Source: Kiritimatiellia bacterium
GTDB lineage: Bacteria; Verrucomicrobiota; Kiritimatiellia; UBA8416; JADHWI01
DNA length: 37,733 nucleotides
NCBI GenBank assembly: GCA_016783565.1
Contig: JADHWI010000023.1
Span: 1-37,733 of the forward strand
Direction of reading: 5' to 3'
Numbering within the stretch: position 1 is the stretch's first letter; the number at the start of each line of letters is the position of its first letter. This document shows, piece after piece, positions 16,596-26,306 of this stretch. Both the position numbers and the translations under genes were made by a program. The notes beneath the pieces are model-generated. The model did no database searches. It had not been told where the DNA came from and worked only from the letters and a program-made list of their open reading frames with translations.

Positions 16596-16752
16596 CCTTA
16601 ATCGATGATGCCGTTTCCAGAACGGCGCGTGCCCTTACTCCGCTGCGGGTCACACGCACTACATCAGAATCACATCACCTTGGAATGTAGCAGCGTCCTG
16701 CCTGCGGCCGGATAAACCGTAACCCGAGCAGCGCGAGGGAAAGACGCTCTTT
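16596..16752. other. Convergent intergenic region
   Basis: It separates the CPBP gene and ruvB, which converge. A small perfect hairpin GCCGTT-TCCAG-AACGGC (16610-16626) lacks a T-run. No gene is seen. Confidence 0.4.
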
Positions 16753-17775
16753 TCATAACCCCAGCGTCATCTCGTCCGTACCGGAGGGCTTGAGACCCAA
16801 TCGCTGATAGCACAGATCTGTTACCATACGCCCCTTGGGCGTCCGAACAAGATACCCTTCCTGGATCAAGTAAGGTTCGTATACCTCCTCGATGGTTCCG
16901 CCCTCTTCACCAACGGAGACCGCAATCGTGTTAATCCCCACCGGCCCGCCTGAGAACTTGTGAATCAGCGTCTCCAGAATGCGCTTATCCATCTCGTCAA
17001 GACCATAGCGATCAATATCCAGCATCTCCAGCGCGCGATCCGCCACATCGCGATTGATTCGATTATCCGCTCGAACCTGTGCATAATCGCGTACGCGACG
17101 CAATAGATTGTTGGCGATACGGGGTGTCCCGCGCGAACGACCCGCAATCTCACGGGCTCCATCATTGTCGATTTCAATATCCAGAATGCGCGCCGATCGC
17201 TCGATGATCACCTGAAGATTCTCCGCATCATAATAATCAAGACGGTTCGTGAGCCCGAATCGCGAGCGCAGCGGTGCCGAAATCAGTCCGCTGCGAGTCG
17301 TGGCTCCCACCAGGGTGAAATGCGGTAGATCAAGCCGTATGGAACGGGCATTCGGCCCCTGGTCGATCATAATATCCAACACAAAGTCTTCCATTGCCGA
17401 ATACAGATACTCCTCAACAGTCTTCTGCATACGATGGATTTCGTCGATAAAGAGAACATCCCCACGCTCCAACCCCGTCAGCAACCCGGCCAGATCACCC
17501 GCCTTATCAATCACCGGCCCGGAAGTGGCTTTCACGCTGACACCCATGGAGTTCCCCAGAATATGGGCCAGCGTAGTCTTCCCGAGGCCGGGAGGCCCTG
17601 ACAGCAATACGTGATCCAGTACGTCCCCACGTGCGCAGGCTGCATCCACAGCCAACTCCAACCGATCCCGGACTTTCGCCTGTCCCACAAAATCGTCAAA
17701 CTGCTTTGGGCGCAGCGAGACATCAAGATCCTGATCAGGACGGTTTAACGTATCACTTATTAATCGCTCAGACAT
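16753..17775 (-). CDS. ruvB: Holliday junction DNA helicase RuvB
   Basis: AAA+ motor that drives branch migration with RuvA. Motifs are [20 protein letters not shown], Walker [20 protein letters not shown] near residue 59, Walker [12 protein letters not shown], sensor-1 [20 protein letters not shown], the arginine-containing [18 protein letters not shown] segment and the winged-helix [16 protein letters not shown] with RTPKGRM. At 340 residues it is full length. It is the last gene of a yebC-ruvC-ruvA-ruvB run, starting 58 bases after ruvA. Confidence 0.98.
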   Translation of the reverse strand: MSERLISDTLNRPDQDLDVSLRPKQFDDFVGQAKVRDRLELAVDAACARGDVLDHVLLSGPPGLGKTTLAHILGNSMGVSVKATSGPVIDKAGDLAGLLTGLERGDVLFIDEIHRMQKTVEEYLYSAMEDFVLDIMIDQGPNARSIRLDLPHFTLVGATTRSGLISAPLRSRFGLTNRLDYYDAENLQVIIERSARILDIEIDNDGAREIAGRSRGTPRIANNLLRRVRDYAQVRADNRINRDVADRALEMLDIDRYGLDEMDKRILETLIHKFSGGPVGINTIAVSVGEEGGTIEEVYEPYLIQEGYLVRTPKGRMVTDLCYQRLGLKPSGTDEMTLGL

Positions 17776-17833
17776 GGTTCGTCAGCTTCCCCAATACACA
17801 CCCGTTTTGCGAGATAATTCTCGGTACGGTATA

Positions 17834-18424
17834 TCATCGCGCCAGGGCACGCCGAATAACATCTTCCACGTTGTCCGGCGTATCGTCCCCAATCGCCTTC
17901 TTTACCATTTTAAAAGCCTCGTCGCGCTTGTATCCCAGCGCGGTCAACGCCAATGCCGCATCCCGCAGGACACCATCTCCAGGCGTCCCCACGCCACCAG
18001 CCACTACTTCAAGCGCCTCTCCCGCATCAATCTTATCGCGCAGCTCCACAATTATCCGTTCAGCCGTCTTACGACCCACACCGGAAATTCCACTCAGACG
18101 GCGCGCATCCCCTTCCACCACCGCGGCCTTGATATCACGCACCGACAGACTGCTCAATGCACTCAACGCCAATTTAGGGCCGACCCCTGAAATCCCCAAC
18201 AACAACAAAAACAGGGATCGTTCATCATCGGTCATGAACCCGAAAAGCAGGCGCGCATCCTCACGCACATGATCATACGTCAAGATTCGCACCCGTTCAC
18301 CGGAATGCGGGAGACGATCATACGTACTCAAAGGAATCAACACTTCGTACCCCACCCCACCGACATTCATTTCCACTCGTGTGGGCTGCTTATCTTCAAT
18401 CGTGCCGTCCAGAAATGTGATCAT
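17834..18424 (-). CDS. ruvA: Holliday junction DNA helicase subunit RuvA
   Basis: Tetrameric junction-binding protein. Domain I begins MITFLDGTIEDKQPTRVEMN and continues GGVGYEVLIP. Domain II contains two helix-hairpin-helix motifs (LLGISGVGPKLALSALS and LSGISGVGRKTAERIIVEL). Domain III, which binds RuvB, is AALTALGYKRDEAFKMV-like (DAALALTALGYKRDEA). The length of 196 residues is normal. It starts 13 bases after ruvC. Confidence 0.97.
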   Translation of the reverse strand: MITFLDGTIEDKQPTRVEMNVGGVGYEVLIPLSTYDRLPHSGERVRILTYDHVREDARLLFGFMTDDERSLFLLLLGISGVGPKLALSALSSLSVRDIKAAVVEGDARRLSGISGVGRKTAERIIVELRDKIDAGEALEVVAGGVGTPGDGVLRDAALALTALGYKRDEAFKMVKKAIGDDTPDNVEDVIRRALAR

Positions 18425-18437
18425 AACATTCGTTCCT

Positions 18438-18950
18438 CTAGATGGGCTTCGGCATCAGTGCCGCATGACCAGACCGTGAATGCGCATGACAAACGGCCAG
18501 CGCAAGGGCGTCCGATGCGTCCTCGGGAAGATCCCCCGTAAGATTCAAGATTGTACGCATCATGCTGCGAACCTGTTCCTTGCCTGCACCACCAAAACCC
18601 ACAACCGCCTGCTTCACACGCCGTGGCGCATACTCATAGACATCCACGCCATGACAGGCACAGTTCGCAATGACCGCGCCACGGGCTTCACCAAGAATCA
18701 TGGCCGTCTTTGCATTCTTCGAGAAAAAAGCCCCCTCAATCGATACCGCTTGTGGCTGCCATTTTTCCAGAAGTGCACTGATGCCCTGGCTGATAGTGCG
18801 CAAGCAGTCCGTATGCGGACGGGAAGCAGGGGTCGCCAGCACGCCGTAATCCAACGCCGACACCTTGTTGCCCGCGATGGATACAACGCCGAACCCCGTA
18901 GATCTCAGGGACGTATCGACACCCAACACATGAAATTCTGGAGCCCGCAT
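18438..18950 (-). CDS. ruvC: Crossover junction endodeoxyribonuclease RuvC
   Basis: Resolvase that cuts Holliday junctions. Four acidic catalytic positions can be placed: Asp in VLGVDTSLRSTGFGVV, Glu in VSIEGAFFSKNAKTA, and the Asp pair in PEDASDALALAVCHAH. The TAMILGEARGAVIANCA and YAPRRVKQAVVGFGGAGKEQV segments match the family. At 170 residues it is normal length. Located between yebC and ruvA in the classic order. Confidence 0.96.
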   Translation of the reverse strand: MRAPEFHVLGVDTSLRSTGFGVVSIAGNKVSALDYGVLATPASRPHTDCLRTISQGISALLEKWQPQAVSIEGAFFSKNAKTAMILGEARGAVIANCACHGVDVYEYAPRRVKQAVVGFGGAGKEQVRSMMRTILNLTGDLPEDASDALALAVCHAHSRSGHAALMPKPI

Positions 18951-18997
18951 CTGGCATCCGCCCGAGGCGGATGAAGAACACCCGCCTCACCTAGTCG

Positions 18998-19753
18998 CTA
19001 CTCGTTCTCTAACTCTGCCAGCACGGCATCGTCCACATCCATATTGGCATAGACGTTCTGTACGTCGTCATTATCCTCAAGCGTTTCGATGAATTTAAAG
19101 ACCGATGCAGCAACAGCCTTGTCGCTGATAGGTGTTGGGGCAGTCGGAAGGAGCGATACTTCGGCGCTCAGCGTCGCAATGCCAGCCTTTTCAAGCGCTT
19201 CGCACACTGCGGAGAACTCGGAAGGCTCGGTCAAGACTTCAAACTGATCGCCATCGCGCTGCATATCTTCCGCACCGGCATCCAACACAACGCCCATCAA
19301 CTCGTCCTCATCTACGCTTTCAGCGTCCACGAGAATCTGACCCTTGCGCTCAAACCCGCGCGACACGGATCCCTGCGATGCAAAATCCGATCCATGTTTC
19401 TTGAAAATGTGCCGCACCTCGGCTGCTGCACGGTTCTTGTTATCAGTCAAAACCACACAGACAAGACCCACACCACCGGACGCGTAGCCCTCGTAAACGA
19501 TCTCTTCGAATGTTTCGCCGCCCAACTCGCCACTGCCCTTCTTAATGGCACGATCAATGTTGTCATTGGGCATGTTGGAACTCTTGGCCTTCTGGATCAG
19601 GCTACGAAGGTTGGCATTCTGATCCGGATCTCCACCGCCTGTTCGGGCAACCACCATCAATTCCTTGGCGAGTTTGCTGAAAATTTTTCCACGCTTGGCG
19701 TCGGCTGCACCTTTTTTATGCTGAATTGTCTTCCACTTACTATGACCACTCAT
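18998..19753 (-). CDS. yebC: YebC/PmpR/TACO1-family protein
   Basis: DUF28-type protein. It begins MSGHSKWKTIQHKKGAADAK, continues RGKIFSKLAKELMVVARTGG, has the NMPNDNIDRAIKKG segment, YEGYASGGVGLVCVVLTDN, GSVSRGFERKG, and ends with LEDNDDVQNVYANMD. At 251 residues it is full length. Members act as transcription regulators or, as shown for some, help translation of difficult proline stretches. Location just upstream of ruvC is widely conserved. Confidence 0.96.
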   Translation of the reverse strand: MSGHSKWKTIQHKKGAADAKRGKIFSKLAKELMVVARTGGGDPDQNANLRSLIQKAKSSNMPNDNIDRAIKKGSGELGGETFEEIVYEGYASGGVGLVCVVLTDNKNRAAAEVRHIFKKHGSDFASQGSVSRGFERKGQILVDAESVDEDELMGVVLDAGAEDMQRDGDQFEVLTEPSEFSAVCEALEKAGIATLSAEVSLLPTAPTPISDKAVAASVFKFIETLEDNDDVQNVYANMDVDDAVLAELENE

Positions 19754-19793
19754 CTCTTATCTCCCTGTCTGAACAATCTGAACCTGACGGATA

Positions 19794-20732
19794 TCAGCAC
19801 CCTTCATCCGGTGCCATCCGATACCCAATCAGCTCCTCCTGTGTTTCCTTAAATTCCTGCATCCATCCCCGATCGAAACCGAGATCCATCATTTCCCTGC
19901 AAACCCGCTCGTACTCACGCCGCGTCACAGGACGCGCCCAATTTCCCCCTACCGTCGTCGCCCGGTAAGCCGGCGTATACTGAGACATCAAGCTGATACT
20001 GACATCCGTACCCATTGTATCCGCAATCCAATGCAGATTATCAATCGCCTCTCCTTCGCGCCCCGGAAGCACCAGTATACGGCAAATCACCCCACTCACG
20101 GCAATATCATTCTCATCCACTTCAAGCGCGCCACGCATTGCCCACATCTTCTGCAATGCTGCGCGAGCCACGTCAACATAATCTGCCTGCCCCGAGCCCT
20201 CCGCTGCAGATTGTGGTTCAGCATACCGCAGGTCCGTCAGAAAAACCGACACGCGTTCCCCAAACCACTCCAACGTCTCTTCAAGCTCATAGCCGCTTGT
20301 ATTGTACACAACCGGCAACCCCTGACCAGCACTGTCTGTGCAGGCCAATGCCTCCTCCACCTGAGGCAACCAGGAGGTTGGACTCACCAAATTTAAATTG
20401 TGACACCCCGCCGACGCCAGTTCAGCAAACACTTCCAAAAGCTGTTCGGTCCGGTAACCGCGCCCGGCATCCTCCTGACTCCATGGATAGTTTTGACAAT
20501 ACACACAGCGCAGAGTACAGCGAGAAAAGAATACCGTACCAGAGCCGCTTGAACCCGAAATTGGAGGCTCCTCACCCATGTGAGGACCATAGCGATACAG
20601 GACTACGTCCCTGCCCGCCCGACAAAACCCCACCTGCCCGTTCAACCGGTTTACACCACAACGATGCGGACATAATTCACAGGCAATCAATCGGTTCAAA
20701 TGCTCAATCCCGACTTGGCGCATCCTTATCAT
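19794..20732 (-). CDS. PflX-like radical SAM protein (COG1313 type)
   Basis: Radical S-adenosylmethionine enzyme of the pyruvate formate-lyase-activase-like group. An N-terminal cysteine cluster (LIACELCPHRCGVNRL, then VGFCRAG) precedes the radical SAM motif RCTLRCVYCQNYPWSQ (CxxxCxxC, near residue 73-79). LNLVSPTSWLPQVEEAL, VYNTSGYE, VFLTDLRYAEP and VICRILVLPGR follow. At 312 residues it matches the family. The substrate is unknown. ATG 20732 lies 12 bases after the EF-G-like gene, whose last codons supply a GGAGG-type Shine-Dalgarno, so the genes are coupled. Confidence 0.85.
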   Translation of the reverse strand: MIRMRQVGIEHLNRLIACELCPHRCGVNRLNGQVGFCRAGRDVVLYRYGPHMGEEPPISGSSGSGTVFFSRCTLRCVYCQNYPWSQEDAGRGYRTEQLLEVFAELASAGCHNLNLVSPTSWLPQVEEALACTDSAGQGLPVVYNTSGYELEETLEWFGERVSVFLTDLRYAEPQSAAEGSGQADYVDVARAALQKMWAMRGALEVDENDIAVSGVICRILVLPGREGEAIDNLHWIADTMGTDVSISLMSQYTPAYRATTVGGNWARPVTRREYERVCREMMDLGFDRGWMQEFKETQEELIGYRMAPDEGC

Positions 20733-20744
20733 AAAGGAATTGCG

Positions 20745-22772
20745 CTATTCCTCTTCCTCCAGCTCGGCCGCCGCAATGACCTTCTGAGCCACGTTGGCTG
20801 GTACGACCTCATATCGAGCAAAATCCATCTCAAACGTTCCCTGCCCAGCCGTAATGCTACGAAGTTCTGCAGCGTAACGGAATAATTCTGCCTGCGGAAT
20901 CTCTACAGTGATAACCTGCATGCCGCCGACCGCTTCCATGCCCATGATACGACCACGTTTGTGGTTCACATCCGAGTTGATATCCCCCATGTACTGCTCA
21001 GGGATCGTAACCTTGACGGTCATTACAGGTTCAAGCAGCACCGGCTTGGCTGCCATCATCGCTTCCTTCAGTGCACGGGATGATGCAATCTTGAACGCCA
21101 CTTCCGAAGAGTCAACGGTGTGATACGAACCATCGTACACCGTCACCTTGACGTCCTGCACGGTATACCCGGCAATGGCTCCGCTTTCCATACGCTCAAC
21201 CAGTCCCTTTTGAATCGCAGGCATAAAATTACCGGGAATCACCCCACCCACAATGGCATTGACAAACCAATCTTCCTCGCTCGGATCTTTACGTTCTACC
21301 CGCAGATAAACTTCGCCGTACTGACCCCGTCCACCAGACTGTTTCTTGTGCTTGTAGTGGCCTTCACCCATGGATGTCACGGATTCACGATAGGGCACTT
21401 TCGGTGTGCTCAACGTCACGTTCACATTGCTGCGGCTTTTCATCATCTCGACCGCCACGTCCAAATGCACGTCACCCAGTCCCTGCAGCACGACCTCTTT
21501 GGTCTCTTTGTTGCGGACCACGGTCAACGTCGGGTCTTCTTCACAAACACGCTTGAGCGCAACCCCCACCTTGTCCTCATCCGCTTGCGTCTTAGCAGAG
21601 ACGGCCGCAAATGCAACCGGACTGGGAAACTTGATTCGCTCACACACAATCGTTGAGCCTGCGGCACACAGGGTGTCACCGACTGAAGTCACTTTCAGCT
21701 TCGGTAGCGCCACAATATCACCAACGCTCGCCTCATCAACCGGGCTCTGCTTCTTACCGTTCACGACCAGCATGGACGAAACCTTCTCGCTCTCACCCTT
21801 GCTGCTATTGAAAACTTCAGTATCGGCCTTCAGCGTCCCCCCCAGCACACGAACAAAGTTGAGCTGCCCGATAAACGGATCATTCACCGCCCGCCATACC
21901 AATCCGACAAACGGGGCATCCGCATCACTCGCGATGGCATTGCCTTCCACATCCTTCAACGGATGTGCTCCCGGCGCAGGGAACAGACGGCAAACACCAT
22001 TGAGGAATTCACTGACACCGATGTCCTTTGCCGCCACACAAACAAAAACAGGGATCAACCCACCCGTGGCCACTGCATTGACAAGTCCGCTGGAAATCTC
22101 TTCGGGAGAAAGGTCTTCTCCTCCAAGAAACTTTTCAATCAGTGCATCATCCGTTTCCGCCGCCATCTCAACAAGGCTACCCTTGATCTCTTCGACTTCC
22201 GCAGCAAGCGCTTCCGGCACCTCTTTCGCCGCCAGAATATCACAAACGCCACCATCAGGTGTCGGAAGAATAACCGGCACACAAGCCGAACTCAGCATGC
22301 TTTTGATTTGAGCCATCGTGGCCGAGAAATCGACATTATCTTTGTCCATCCCGGTTACCACGATTGCACGCGCGGTCACACCCCGGCGCCCACAGCAATT
22401 CCAGGCACGCCGTGTTCCCACCTGCACGCCCGATGAAGCATCGATCACAATCACACCCGTATCCGCCGCCCGGGCAGAAGAGATGACCTGCCCATGAAAA
22501 TCCATATATCCAGGGGTATCGCTGAATGCCAGGGACACCTTCTTGCCCGCCGGAGTGGTATAGGCCCCCTCAAACGGCTTTGCCGTAATGGAAATCTTCC
22601 GAGTCTTTTCCTGGTCAGTATAGTCAGACATACTCGACCCGGCATTCACATCCCCCAGTCGATCATTCAGTCCCAGCTTAAAGAGAAGCGCATCCACCAG
22701 CGTTGTTTTTCCGCTACCCGTATGCCCCATGAGCGCGAAGTTTCTGACGTCAGAGATTCCAATACCTTTCAT
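20745..22772 (-). CDS. EF-G-like translational GTPase paralogue with altered G4 motif
   Basis: A 675-residue homologue of elongation factor G. The P-loop GHTGSGKTTLVDALL (near residue 16) and G3 DTPGYMDFHGQV are present, but the switch-I region reads KTRKISITA instead of RGITI, and the G4 position reads VVTGMDKDN where EF-G has NKMD. Domains II to V follow (FVRVLGGTLKADTEVFN, PKVPYRESV, GGRGQYGEVYLRVER, GGVIPGNFMPAIQKG, PVMTVKVTIPEQYMGDINSD, KRGRIMGME). It belongs to the EF-G-like/EF-G2 group, separate from the housekeeping fusA expected elsewhere with rpsL-rpsG. The acidic tail is LEEEE. A possible promoter lies at 22821-22849. It leads the pflX-yebC-ruvCAB run. Confidence 0.88.
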   Translation of the reverse strand: MKGIGISDVRNFALMGHTGSGKTTLVDALLFKLGLNDRLGDVNAGSSMSDYTDQEKTRKISITAKPFEGAYTTPAGKKVSLAFSDTPGYMDFHGQVISSARAADTGVIVIDASSGVQVGTRRAWNCCGRRGVTARAIVVTGMDKDNVDFSATMAQIKSMLSSACVPVILPTPDGGVCDILAAKEVPEALAAEVEEIKGSLVEMAAETDDALIEKFLGGEDLSPEEISSGLVNAVATGGLIPVFVCVAAKDIGVSEFLNGVCRLFPAPGAHPLKDVEGNAIASDADAPFVGLVWRAVNDPFIGQLNFVRVLGGTLKADTEVFNSSKGESEKVSSMLVVNGKKQSPVDEASVGDIVALPKLKVTSVGDTLCAAGSTIVCERIKFPSPVAFAAVSAKTQADEDKVGVALKRVCEEDPTLTVVRNKETKEVVLQGLGDVHLDVAVEMMKSRSNVNVTLSTPKVPYRESVTSMGEGHYKHKKQSGGRGQYGEVYLRVERKDPSEEDWFVNAIVGGVIPGNFMPAIQKGLVERMESGAIAGYTVQDVKVTVYDGSYHTVDSSEVAFKIASSRALKEAMMAAKPVLLEPVMTVKVTIPEQYMGDINSDVNHKRGRIMGMEAVGGMQVITVEIPQAELFRYAAELRSITAGQGTFEMDFARYEVVPANVAQKVIAAAELEEEE

Positions 22773-22820
22773 CGCATTATACCCTCTTTCTGGTTAATCA
22801 ACAAAAATTATGAAGCGCGC

Positions 22821-22849
22821 ACTATGCCACAAAAACAAGCACTCTGCAA
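22821..22849 (-). promoter_or_regulatory. Possible promoter for the EF-G-like gene
   Basis: Minus strand TTGCAG (22849-22844), a 17-base spacer and CATAGT (22826-22821) sit 49 bases before ATG 22772. A TATAAT at 22776-22781 is too near the start codon to serve easily. Confidence 0.35.
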
Positions 22850-22881
22850 AGGGAGAAATCAGCTCAATCTATTAGCCTGAC

Positions 22882-24570
22882 CTATAACCAGAACGAGAAA
22901 TACAGGTACATGCCGATAATCAGCGTTACCACAATTCCGGTCGTAAGGACATCCAAACGATTCCAGCTCGCACGAACTGTCTTCTTGTCTATCGAAGCAT
23001 AGGTCAACCCCTTGATGCGCTCAGGACAGGGCGGCGCGGTTGAATAGGACACCAACAAGACCACAACAACGCAGATAAAGAACAAAACTCCCGTAAAATA
23101 CAGGAAATTGAAATCACCGATCACAGCAAGAAACGTCGGTGAAGCGAACATTTTCCCATCCCCGAACATCGCTTGAATCGTTAGCTTCGCCATACCAAGA
23201 ACAAATCCCAAACCAAGCCCCCAAACCGCACCCTGAGCATTCACACGCTTGTTAAACAGGCCCAGCAGAAAGACAGCGGCAATCGGCGGAGCGAGGTACC
23301 CCTGTACACTCTGAAGGTACTGGTACAGCCCACCACGAGATATCAACGGCATAATCGGAATCCACAGCAGTCCAAGAACCACGACAACCACCGTAGCTGC
23401 ACGTCCGACGCTGACCAGGTGCTGCTCAGACTGTCCCGGACGGATTTTCTCATAGATATCAATGGTGAACAGAGCCGAGGTGGAGTTAAACAGTGACGAC
23501 AATGAACTCATCAGCGCCGCCATTAATCCACCCACAACCAAACCGCGCAGACCGGTGGGAAGCAACGAGGCCACCATGGTCGGGAACACCTGGTCTCCTG
23601 CCAATCGGCCCGTCTCCGGATTGACCGGAATCTGAATCATCCCCTTGCTTGTCAAGGCCGCACCAATCAAACCGGGAATTAGAAAGATCATGACCGGCCA
23701 CACTTTGAGAAACGCGCCCCAGATCGCACCACGGCGAGCAACCCTCAAATTCTTCGCTGCAAGCGTTCGCTGAACTATGTACTGATCCGTGCACCAGTAC
23801 CAGATCCCGACAATAGGCGAAGCGATAATAATGCCCAGCCAGGGGAAATCGCCATTCTTCCACCAGGGAACCCCCTCCTGACTCAGCGGGCGCCAGAGCT
23901 GATATTGAGAAACATGCTCACTGCAGAAATTTGTAAGCTCCCCCCAGCCGCCAAGTTGCTTCAGCCCAAAAAACGTAATTGCAAAAGAACCGACAAGAAG
24001 CACGATAGTCTGGGCGGTATCCGTAAAAAGTACCGCGCGCATGCCGCCAAACACCGTGTACAGACCGGTAAGAATCACCGTCGAGACCGCACCAACCCAG
24101 AATGCTGCTTCCGGGCTTCCAAAGGTATCCGGCAGCAGCGTCTTGAAAACCAGCGCACCCGCATAGACCGTCACCGATACCTTCGTGAACACATACGCCA
24201 ACAGGGAGACCACAGAGAGAATCCAGCGAGCCTTCGAATTGAATCTCTTCTCCAGAAACTCCGGCATCGTAAAGACTTTAGACTGGTAATAGAACGGCAC
24301 GAAGAACCAGGCCAGCATAAGGGTAATCCATCCATGCATCTCCCAGTGCGCCATCGCCATCCCCGTTGAAGCCCCCTGCCCCGCCAGGCCAACGATATGC
24401 TCCGACCCGATGTTTGAAGCAAAGATAGACGCCCCAATCGCAAACCACCCCACATTGCGACCCGCCAGAAAATAATCTGCCGAAGTCTCCTGGTGCCGAG
24501 ACGATCTCCAAACAACAATTATCAACCCACCCAGATACAAAGCGATTACAACCCAGTCCAACAACGTCAT
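22882..24570 (-). CDS. Sodium:solute symporter (SSS / SLC5 family), sugar-type
   Basis: Inner-membrane transporter with about 13-14 helices. Family features are LLDWVVIALYLGGLIIVVW at the N-terminus, SADYFLAGRNVGWFAIGASIFASN, GSEHIVGLAGQGASTGMAMA, MPEFLEKRFNSKARW, TGLYTVFGGMRAVLFTDTAQ, YWCTDQYIVQRTLAAKN and LMSSLSSLFNSTSALFTIDI, which place it near glucose/inositol-type sodium symporters (SGLT/vSGLT-like). The longest frame starts at 24654, but ATG 24570 has GGGAG 6 bases before and gives the family start, 562 residues. It is divergent from the sulfatase gene, which suggests uptake of a sugar set free by desulfation, though this link is inference. The C-terminal helix ends VTLIIGMYLYFSFWL. 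Confidence 0.93.
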   Translation of the reverse strand: MTLLDWVVIALYLGGLIIVVWRSSRHQETSADYFLAGRNVGWFAIGASIFASNIGSEHIVGLAGQGASTGMAMAHWEMHGWITLMLAWFFVPFYYQSKVFTMPEFLEKRFNSKARWILSVVSLLAYVFTKVSVTVYAGALVFKTLLPDTFGSPEAAFWVGAVSTVILTGLYTVFGGMRAVLFTDTAQTIVLLVGSFAITFFGLKQLGGWGELTNFCSEHVSQYQLWRPLSQEGVPWWKNGDFPWLGIIIASPIVGIWYWCTDQYIVQRTLAAKNLRVARRGAIWGAFLKVWPVMIFLIPGLIGAALTSKGMIQIPVNPETGRLAGDQVFPTMVASLLPTGLRGLVVGGLMAALMSSLSSLFNSTSALFTIDIYEKIRPGQSEQHLVSVGRAATVVVVVLGLLWIPIMPLISRGGLYQYLQSVQGYLAPPIAAVFLLGLFNKRVNAQGAVWGLGLGFVLGMAKLTIQAMFGDGKMFASPTFLAVIGDFNFLYFTGVLFFICVVVVLLVSYSTAPPCPERIKGLTYASIDKKTVRASWNRLDVLTTGIVVTLIIGMYLYFSFWL

Positions 24571-24607
24571 ACAAAACTCCCTTCCATCTTCAGATACGAC
24601 AGACGAC

Positions 24608-24636
24608 AAAGTAGCCAGAATCAGCCTGCAATACAA
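24608..24636 (-). promoter_or_regulatory. Possible promoter for the SSS symporter
   Basis: Minus strand TTGTAT (24636-24631), 17 bases, TACTTT (24613-24608), 37 bases before ATG 24570. Confidence 0.35.
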
Positions 24637-24658
24637 ACCCAATGCACTCACCAATGTA

Positions 24659-24687
24659 TTGCCAAGATGCAGTACATAACCTATCGT
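24659..24687 (+). promoter_or_regulatory. Possible promoter for the sulfatase gene
   Basis: TTGCCA (24659-24664), 17 bases, TATCGT (24682-24687), 83 bases before ATG 24771. The divergent symporter promoter starts only about 23 bases away, so one regulator could control both genes. Confidence 0.4.
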
Positions 24688-24770
24688 AACAGAAGAAATT
24701 TCAGAAAAAATTATGATTCAGAGCTCCTGCACCGCAGAGAACATGACAAACAAACTGAGGAATTCACCAC

Positions 24771-26225
<1,455 letters not shown>

Positions 26226-26306
26226 TAAATTATTTGCAGACCTTTCCGAAAGTCTGACAATGCTCTAATCTAAACCAAGATGCACACTATGCGGAGTCAA
26301 ACACAT

